DNA from: CAZLMF01 sp964560565
Lineage (GTDB): Bacteria > Bacillota > Clostridia > Oscillospirales > Ruminococcaceae
Reading direction: 5' to 3'
NCBI GenBank assembly: GCA_964560565.1
Contig: CAZLMF010000005.1
Span: forward strand, 1 to 36,892
DNA length: 36,892 bases
In this document: positions 32,077 to 36,892 of the stretch, piece by piece
Numbering within the stretch: the first letter of the stretch is position 1
Layout: each line of letters starts with the position of its first letter
Position numbers and translations under genes: made by a program
The notes under the pieces: model-generated
Told to the model about the DNA's origin: nothing
Database searches by the model: none
What the model saw: only the letters and a program-made list of their open reading frames with translations

Positions 32077-34962
32077 ATGCAAGCAGTAAAAGACGAATGC
32101 GCTTCTATGCTCGAAAGCTTATTTAGCGCCTGTTCAAATCCTTTGTGTATTGCTGACAAAAATGGCATAATACTTATGGCTAATGAGGCGATGCATAAAT
32201 ATGCAGGCGCTTTAAGCGATGCGCTTGTTAGCAAAAATTTATTTGAGCTTGTGAAGGGTGCGCAAGCAACGCTAGACACAGGAAACAGCTTTATAGAAAC
32301 CAAAGACGGTATATCAACGTCATGGGATGTTTTTGAGGATAGCGAGCGAATTTATGCAAGCGCAAGGGATTTTACGAAAAGTCTAGTTGAGCTTGATCGC
32401 ATTACAACTGAGCGTGACGATGCACAGCGTGCAAGCCACGCAAAAGGGCAATTCCTAGCGAATATGTCCCACGAAATCCGCACGCCTATGAACGGGATTT
32501 TGGGCTTTTTGCAACTGCTAGAGAGTACAGCACTCACCGCTTTGCAGCGTGAGTATGTGAACAACATGAAGATTTCCTCACAGCTTTTGCATAGCACCCT
32601 CAATGACATTTTGGATATATCTCGCATTGAGGCAAGGGGCACAAAGCTTGAAGTTTCAGAGTTTAACCTCTACACCACCATTGAGGAGGCGCTTATCCCC
32701 TTTACCGCCATTGCATACGGAAAAGGGTTGGACTTGAATTTATATATAGAGCCTGCTGTCCCCGAATTTGTAATGGGGGATGCTGTAAAGCTAAAGCAGG
32801 TAGTGTCAAATCTGCTTAGCAATGCGGTTAAGTTTACCGAGCAAGGCACTGTCTTAGTTGAGGCGATATTACAGGGTAAAAGCTCCGATAATGATGAGGT
32901 AAATATCCTCATTAAAATACACGATACAGGAATAGGCATTTCCTCCGATACGATAAAAACGCTGTTTAGCCCTTTTTCTCAAGGGGATAATGAAATTTCA
33001 CGCAAATACGGCGGCTCAGGTCTTGGGCTTGTCATCTCAAAGTCCATTGCAACTGCCATGAACGGCAAAGTTGACATAGACAGCACTGAGGGTAGCGGCA
33101 CAGTTGTGAGCTTTTCACTTACACTTCTTAAATCCACACAAAGCAACGCACAAGAGGACTTCTCTAATTTGCAAGGCAAAACCCTGCTGATTATTTCCGA
33201 GGAAAACGAGGATATACATATACTTCGCCGCTACCTAGAGCTTGAGGGCGTTAATATACTACAAGTTGCAAGCGGAACACAAGGCATAGTTTCCCTTGTA
33301 GATTGCAGGGAAAACAACAAACGCAACTGCAACATTGACGCCGTTTTAATAGCAAGGGAGTTGCCCGATATGAAGGCTTGGGATTTGCTTGCGGCACTTA
33401 GGGCAATTTCCGCCACAAAAGAGCTGCCCTTAGCACTTATCACTTCAAGGCTTAGCCATGATAACGAATCAAGCTCAAGCAGTTTCACTGCAAGGATTAA
33501 CAAGCCCTTTAGAAAAAGGGAGCTACTGCATACCATCTCAGATATGCTAAAAGAGAAAGAAATAACCCTACCCGAGCAAAGCAGCTTGATGCGTAGCAAT
33601 GATAGCATAATGGAGCAAGGCAGCGGATATAAACTGCTCATAGTCGAGGATAATGAAATCAACTACCAATTCCTTAGTAAGTACCTTATGACAAAGGGCT
33701 TTAGGTGCGATGTTGCCGTCAACGGCAAGGATGCGGTGGAAGCTTTTAAAAAGCAAAAGTATGATTTGATTTTTATGGATTGCCAAATGCCTGTTATGGA
33801 CGGTTTTGAGGCAACAAAGCAAATACGCCGTATTCAGGGTGAGGGTGCGCATACCCCCATTATTGCAATGACTGCTTATTCCCTTGAAAGCGATGACAAG
33901 AAATGCTTTGCCGCAGGAATGGATGAGTTTATCAGTAAGCCTGTGGATGTGAATAAAATCAATAAAATCCTTGATAAATACTCTATTGTTAACAAGAACA
34001 AGGATGAGGCTTACGAGGAAATGGAGCGTCAGCTAAGCCATGAAATGCTAAGTCCGGGGCGCAGGCAACGTGTGCTTATCGTTGATGATATGCCTACAAA
34101 CATAAGTCTACTTGCGGCGGCGCTTGATGAGGATTATGACATTAGAGTCGCAACCTCCGGCAGGGAGGCTCTGGTCCTTGCTCATTCCACCAACCCCCCT
34201 GATATTATCCTCCTTGATATACGAATGCCCGATTTAGACGGCTATGAGGTTTTTTCAAAGCTCAGTAATGAGGCGGATACAAGGGATATACCCGTCATTT
34301 TCCTAACTGGAATTTGTGAGGCGCAAAGCGAGGAATATGGGCTAAAGCTCGGTGCAATCGACTACATAAAGAAGCCTTTTAGTATTCCTATCGTAAAGGC
34401 AAAAATCAAGAACCATTTGGAGCTCAAGCAGTATAAGGACTTTCTGCGTGAGAATACATGGCTTGATCAGCTCACTCAAATTGCCAATAGGCGCCGCTTT
34501 GATGAGATGTGGGCGCTGGAAGTTAAGCGCTCAAAGCGATTAGGAAGCTTTTTATCCCTGCTTATGATTGATATTGACAAGTTTAAGGACTATAACGATA
34601 CTTATGGCCATTTACAGGGTGATGAATGTCTAAGGCGAGTTGCGGCGGTAATAAAATCTACCGCACGCAGACCCGGCGACCTTGCCGCAAGGTGGGGAGG
34701 AGAGGAATTCCTCTGCCTTTTACCCGATACTGACCCTAAGGGAGCAAGGGAAATCGCCGAGCGAACACGCCAGGCTGTGTTGGATCTTGGTCTTGAACAT
34801 TCAGCTACCGATATAGGGATTGTCACAGTTTCAGTAGGGGTTGTCACCTCCGATGCTGAGTGTGAAAACTGCTACGACGAGCTTATTAAGCGTGTTGACA
34901 GCGCATTGTACCACGCAAAGGAATCCGGACGCAATCGAGTTAGCATGTGGGGCGAATTTTAG
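32077..34962 (+). CDS. Hybrid histidine kinase with three receiver domains and a GGDEF diguanylate cyclase
   Basis: This cytoplasmic signalling protein has 961 residues and no membrane segment. Domain order: a PAS-like sensor (about 5-105), then HisKA with NMSHEIRTPMNG and phospho-histidine H132. HATPase_c follows, with DTGIGIS and GGSGLGL. Receiver 1 (about 366-490) has alanine in place of the phospho-aspartate (VLIARELPD). Receiver 2 has D568 in FMDCQMPVMDG. Receiver 3 has D714 in LLDIRMPDLDG. The GGDEF domain has GGEEF at 874-878 and the inhibitory-site motif RPGD five residues before it. It should pass a phosphate from H132 to the receivers and so control cyclic di-GMP synthesis. GGAGG precedes the ATG at 32077. 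The gene is monocistronic. Confidence 0.93.
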   Translation: MQAVKDECASMLESLFSACSNPLCIADKNGIILMANEAMHKYAGALSDALVSKNLFELVKGAQATLDTGNSFIETKDGISTSWDVFEDSERIYASARDFTKSLVELDRITTERDDAQRASHAKGQFLANMSHEIRTPMNGILGFLQLLESTALTALQREYVNNMKISSQLLHSTLNDILDISRIEARGTKLEVSEFNLYTTIEEALIPFTAIAYGKGLDLNLYIEPAVPEFVMGDAVKLKQVVSNLLSNAVKFTEQGTVLVEAILQGKSSDNDEVNILIKIHDTGIGISSDTIKTLFSPFSQGDNEISRKYGGSGLGLVISKSIATAMNGKVDIDSTEGSGTVVSFSLTLLKSTQSNAQEDFSNLQGKTLLIISEENEDIHILRRYLELEGVNILQVASGTQGIVSLVDCRENNKRNCNIDAVLIARELPDMKAWDLLAALRAISATKELPLALITSRLSHDNESSSSSFTARINKPFRKRELLHTISDMLKEKEITLPEQSSLMRSNDSIMEQGSGYKLLIVEDNEINYQFLSKYLMTKGFRCDVAVNGKDAVEAFKKQKYDLIFMDCQMPVMDGFEATKQIRRIQGEGAHTPIIAMTAYSLESDDKKCFAAGMDEFISKPVDVNKINKILDKYSIVNKNKDEAYEEMERQLSHEMLSPGRRQRVLIVDDMPTNISLLAAALDEDYDIRVATSGREALVLAHSTNPPDIILLDIRMPDLDGYEVFSKLSNEADTRDIPVIFLTGICEAQSEEYGLKLGAIDYIKKPFSIPIVKAKIKNHLELKQYKDFLRENTWLDQLTQIANRRRFDEMWALEVKRSKRLGSFLSLLMIDIDKFKDYNDTYGHLQGDECLRRVAAVIKSTARRPGDLAARWGGEEFLCLLPDTDPKGAREIAERTRQAVLDLGLEHSATDIGIVTVSVGVVTSDAECENCYDELIKRVDSALYHAKESGRNRVSMWGEF

Positions 34963-34972
34963 GATATAATTT

Positions 34973-35005
34973 AACCGCTAGTGGAATTCCACTAGCGGTT
35001 TTTTT
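34973..35005. terminator. Terminator between convergent kinase and NYN genes
   Basis: AACCGCTAGTGG and CCACTAGCGGTT form a near-perfect long stem, followed on the plus strand by a run of T. On the minus strand the tail is TTAAATTAT, so it may also help end the NYN gene. Confidence 0.85.
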
Positions 35006-35015
35006 GAGTGTTTAT

Positions 35016-35633
35016 TTAGCTTTCGCTTTGAGCCGCTTCTGAGTCCTTTTTCCTGCGAATATATATAAGGCTTATGTTAAGGTTCTTTGGACGAATGGAC
35101 TTAATTTCAAATAGTCCAAGGGAATTAATAAAGGGTGTGAGCTTGAAAAAACCATAGTTTCGCACATCAAAGTCCGGAAAGCGTTTAATAAGGATATTCC
35201 CTATATCGCTTAGAGGATACCAACCCTCATCGTCGGAGGCTTCCTCAACTATTGAAAGTATCGTCTTTGTNNNNNNNNNNNNNNNNNNNNNNNNNNNNNN
35301 NNNNNNNNNNNNNNNNNNNNNNNNNNNNNNNNNNNNNNNNNNNNNNNNNNNNNNNNNNNNNNNNNNNNNNTAAAGTATGTCCATTGCATCTATAATCATT
35401 GCGGAATCTGTCGCGTTCTTCCCTGTTGTGTAGCCATACTGCTGGATAGGTGTGATGGAGTAGTTTAGCAGAATGCTTTTCCACGAATTAAGAGTTGGCT
35501 TTGTCCAATCGCCGTAAATTCGTTTGTAGGTAATAATCCCGTCATTTGAAAGCTCATCAAAAATAAAGCTCACATACTTATCCGATACATTATCAGCGTC
35601 TATTAACACCGCAAAACGCTTATCGTCATTCAT
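35016..35633 (-). CDS. NYN domain / OST-HTH (LOTUS) protein, interrupted by an assembly gap
   Basis: The N-terminal part (about 1-87) is a NYN/PIN-like fold related to LabA/DUF88, with the metal-site aspartates in VLIDADNVS and NATDSAMIIDAMDIL. The C-terminal part (about 122-200) resembles an OST-HTH/LOTUS RNA-binding domain (WYPLSDIGNILIKRFPDFDVRNYGFFKLTPFI). Such proteins are suspected RNA nucleases or RNA-binding factors. Between them lie 100 N, which should contain the rest of the NYN core, including the SSDSDF-type motif. 33 residues are too few for that and a linker, so the true gene is probably longer. GGGGG lies 9 bp before the ATG. Confidence 0.78.
   Translation of the reverse strand: MNDDKRFAVLIDADNVSDKYVSFIFDELSNDGIITYKRIYGDWTKPTLNSWKSILLNYSITPIQQYGYTTGKNATDSAMIIDAMDILXXXXXXXXXXXXXXXXXXXXXXXXXXXXXXXXXXTKTILSIVEEASDDEGWYPLSDIGNILIKRFPDFDVRNYGFFKLTPFINSLGLFEIKSIRPKNLNISLIYIRRKKDSEAAQSES
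35271..35370. other. Assembly gap of 100 N
   Basis: Exactly 100 undetermined bases interrupt the NYN/OST-HTH gene. A round number of N usually marks a gap of unknown size, so positions to its right may be shifted relative to the real chromosome. Confidence 0.98.
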
Positions 35634-35661
35634 TTTATTTTACCCCCGTTTAATTTCAGTT

Positions 35662-35689
35662 TAACTATAACACTATTGTAACATATGCT
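35662..35689 (+). promoter_or_regulatory. Possible sigma-E type sporulation promoter for cwlJ-gerQ
   Basis: CATATGCT (35682-35689) fits the sigma-E -10 pattern CATATNNT, and ACTATAA (35664-35670) could serve as the -35, with a slightly short spacer. It lies about 105 bp before cwlJ in the divergent region shared with the NYN gene. Weak evidence, supported mainly by the sporulation role of the genes. Confidence 0.3.
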
Positions 35690-35794
35690 GCTTAAAAATC
35701 ATAATAATATTTTTCTTCTGTGAAAAATGCGCTTCATTAGAACTTTTAGTGACAATTTTAAAGCGGTTGAATAGATTGATATAGAGGTGACATC

Positions 35795-36235
35795 ATGGAT
35801 ACTCGAGATATGTTTGCAAGAATGATAAAATGCGAGGCAGGTGGCGAAGGTGAACACGGAATGCGCGCTGTTGCTACAGTAATTATGAATCGTGTTCGTG
35901 TCCCCTATGGTGAGTATCAACGTTTAGGGCAAGGGGATTTGCGCCGGTTGCTTGCTCAAGAACAGCAATTCCAATGCTACGAGGTTGAGCTAGGAGGCAT
36001 CCCCAACAATCAGAATATTTGGGTTATACCTGCAGACGCAATCCATTACCAAATTGCCGATTGGGCAATGAATAATAATATACATAGTGGAACAGGAAAA
36101 GATGCTTTATGGTATATGAACCCCTTTATCCCTGACTGCCCTAACTTTTTCCCCTATAACAGAAACGGGTATTGGTTCACAAGAATTGGTGACCACTGCA
36201 TTTATAACCCCACCGCAGGCTATGCGGACACATAA
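35795..36235 (+). CDS. cwlJ: Spore cortex-lytic hydrolase, CwlJ/SleB type
   Basis: This 146-residue Hydrolase_2 domain protein cleaves the spore cortex during germination. The family core RMIKCEAGGEGEHGMRAVATVIMNRV (shown by its CEAGGEG centre with the catalytic glutamate) is at about 10-35. Near the end come the aromatic-rich WYMNP, CPNFFPYNRNGYWFTRIGDHCIYNPT blocks. It has no signal peptide and no peptidoglycan-binding domain, as in CwlJ rather than SleB, so it would be placed in the coat by the mother cell. GAGGTG precedes the ATG. The gerQ-like gene follows 41 bp later, as in the Bacillus cwlJ-gerQ partnership. Confidence 0.87.
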   Translation: MDTRDMFARMIKCEAGGEGEHGMRAVATVIMNRVRVPYGEYQRLGQGDLRRLLAQEQQFQCYEVELGGIPNNQNIWVIPADAIHYQIADWAMNNNIHSGTGKDALWYMNPFIPDCPNFFPYNRNGYWFTRIGDHCIYNPTAGYADT

Positions 36236-36276
36236 TCAACGCATTATTAAATCCAAATAGAATGAGGTGATAGTAT

Positions 36277-36705
36277 ATGGCAAACAATTTGAACTGGCTT
36301 GGAAGTCGAACGAATGAAAGTAATGCTATGGAGCGTTATAATGCTCCGCAGCAAAATATGAATACTCAGCAGCAGATGCCTCCAACGCAAATGCAACCTG
36401 CTACTGTTCAGCAACCCGCTACAATGCAACCCCCTATGGAGCAACCAACTCGCAACCCGCAGGCTGCACCTATGCATACAAATCAGGTACCTCCGGTTAT
36501 GGATATTTCGTATATTCAAGGCTATCTCACTAGTATTGTCGGCAAAAACGTTCGTGCGGAGTTTATGCTAGGCGGCAATCAGTACATGGATAAGGCAGGG
36601 AGACTTATTGAGGTAGGCGTTAACTACTTTGTACTGGAGGATTTTATCTCGCAGGCTCTTATAATGTGTGATTTGTATTCGGTTAAATTCGTTACAACGC
36701 TTTAA
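36277..36705 (+). CDS. gerQ: Spore coat protein GerQ
   Basis: This 142-residue protein has a Gln/Met/Pro-rich, low-complexity N-terminal half (about 20-75, with repeated MQP, QQP and PAT units) and a compact C-terminal domain (about 78-142: YIQGYLTSIVGKNVRAEFML, VNYFVLEDFISQALIMCDLYSVKFV) that matches GerQ. In Bacillus, GerQ is cross-linked into the coat and is needed to localise CwlJ. The gene directly after a CwlJ-type hydrolase supports the same role here. GAGGTG lies 7 bp before the ATG. Confidence 0.85.
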   Translation: MANNLNWLGSRTNESNAMERYNAPQQNMNTQQQMPPTQMQPATVQQPATMQPPMEQPTRNPQAAPMHTNQVPPVMDISYIQGYLTSIVGKNVRAEFMLGGNQYMDKAGRLIEVGVNYFVLEDFISQALIMCDLYSVKFVTTL

Positions 36706-36730
36706 AGGATGTTATAAAAATGTACTTATA

Positions 36731-36765
36731 CTTCACCGCTGAGCATTTCAGCGGTGAAGTTTTTT
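36731..36765 (+). terminator. Terminator of cwlJ-gerQ
   Basis: CTTCACCGCTGA (36731-36742) and TCAGCGGTGAAG (36748-36759) form a perfect 12-bp stem, followed by TTTTTT. Beyond it, 36766-36892 holds no gene or signal that I can support. Confidence 0.93.
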
Positions 36766-36892
36766 GTTTCTGCAATGCTTGAGTAAAGGCTCACCAACAA
36801 AAAATCTCTGAGTCAAAATCTAATCCATTGCAACAGGTCGTTAAGCCTCCGCGCTAGCAATCAAGTTGTTCATTCCTCCCGCTGACGAAGCG

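Noticed and set aside
36766..36892. Sequence after the final terminator
   Set aside because: No open frame, RNA fold or repeat could be supported in this short end segment.

Overview
The window looks like a piece of a draft chromosome or metagenome bin from a spore-forming anaerobic Clostridia bacterium (Bacillota), most likely near the Oscillospirales/Ruminococcaceae. The evidence is the gene content: a cwlJ-gerQ type spore germination pair, a two-gene radical SAM DNA-repair module, large acyl-CoA dehydratase activase proteins typical of strict anaerobes, a DUF4321 protein, and strong AGGAGG-type ribosome binding sites throughout. A run of exactly 100 N (35271-35370) is an assembly gap. I see no rRNA, tRNA, CRISPR array, insertion sequence or prophage. 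Most of the window is ordinary chromosome; its main interest lies in regulation and in a few unusual proteins.

Layout. (1) 67-2232: two overlapping genes for a putative DNA modification/repair radical SAM protein and its DUF4130 partner, under a LexA-like (SOS) box. (2) 2257-10697, minus strand: a pentose locus with an AraR-type GntR/LacI hybrid repressor, an AraC-type regulator, a lipoprotein sugar-binding protein, a two-domain ABC ATPase, two permeases (YtfQ-YtfR-YtfT-YjfF type) and an FGGY sugar kinase. AraR-like palindromes lie in both promoters, so L-arabinose or a related sugar is the best guess. (3) 10912-14320, minus strand: a chemoreceptor and a PrsA-like foldase lipoprotein. (4) 14491-16309: an ABC-F ATPase with a leader holding a 15-codon ORF and an intrinsic terminator, the layout of antibiotic-inducible attenuation. 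(5) 16455-22340: zapA, dut, a DUF4321 membrane protein, mreB, mreC, mreD and a class B penicillin-binding protein, i.e. division and cell-elongation genes, followed by mgsA. (6) 22950-26091: hisS and aspS. (7) 26300-31919: two TrkA-type nucleotide-binding proteins followed by an acyl-CoA dehydratase activase and dehydratase-like pair. That pair looks like one family protein split by two in-frame stops. (8) 32077-34962: a hybrid histidine kinase with three receiver domains and a C-terminal GGDEF diguanylate cyclase. (9) 35016-35633, minus strand: a NYN nuclease-like plus OST-HTH (LOTUS) protein broken by the gap. (10) 35795-36705: CwlJ-type cortex hydrolase and GerQ.

How the parts fit. The pentose locus is a self-contained uptake and phosphorylation unit whose isomerase and epimerase must lie elsewhere. 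The binding protein is separated from the rest of the transporter by a terminator-like hairpin, which would give it higher expression. mreB has its own promoter and terminator ahead of mreCD-PBP. The least ordinary observations are the ABC-F leader, the SOS-linked radical SAM pair, the split activase/dehydratase beside potassium-type RCK proteins, and the kinase-cyclase hybrid. No wholly new multi-gene system is evident from the sequence alone.
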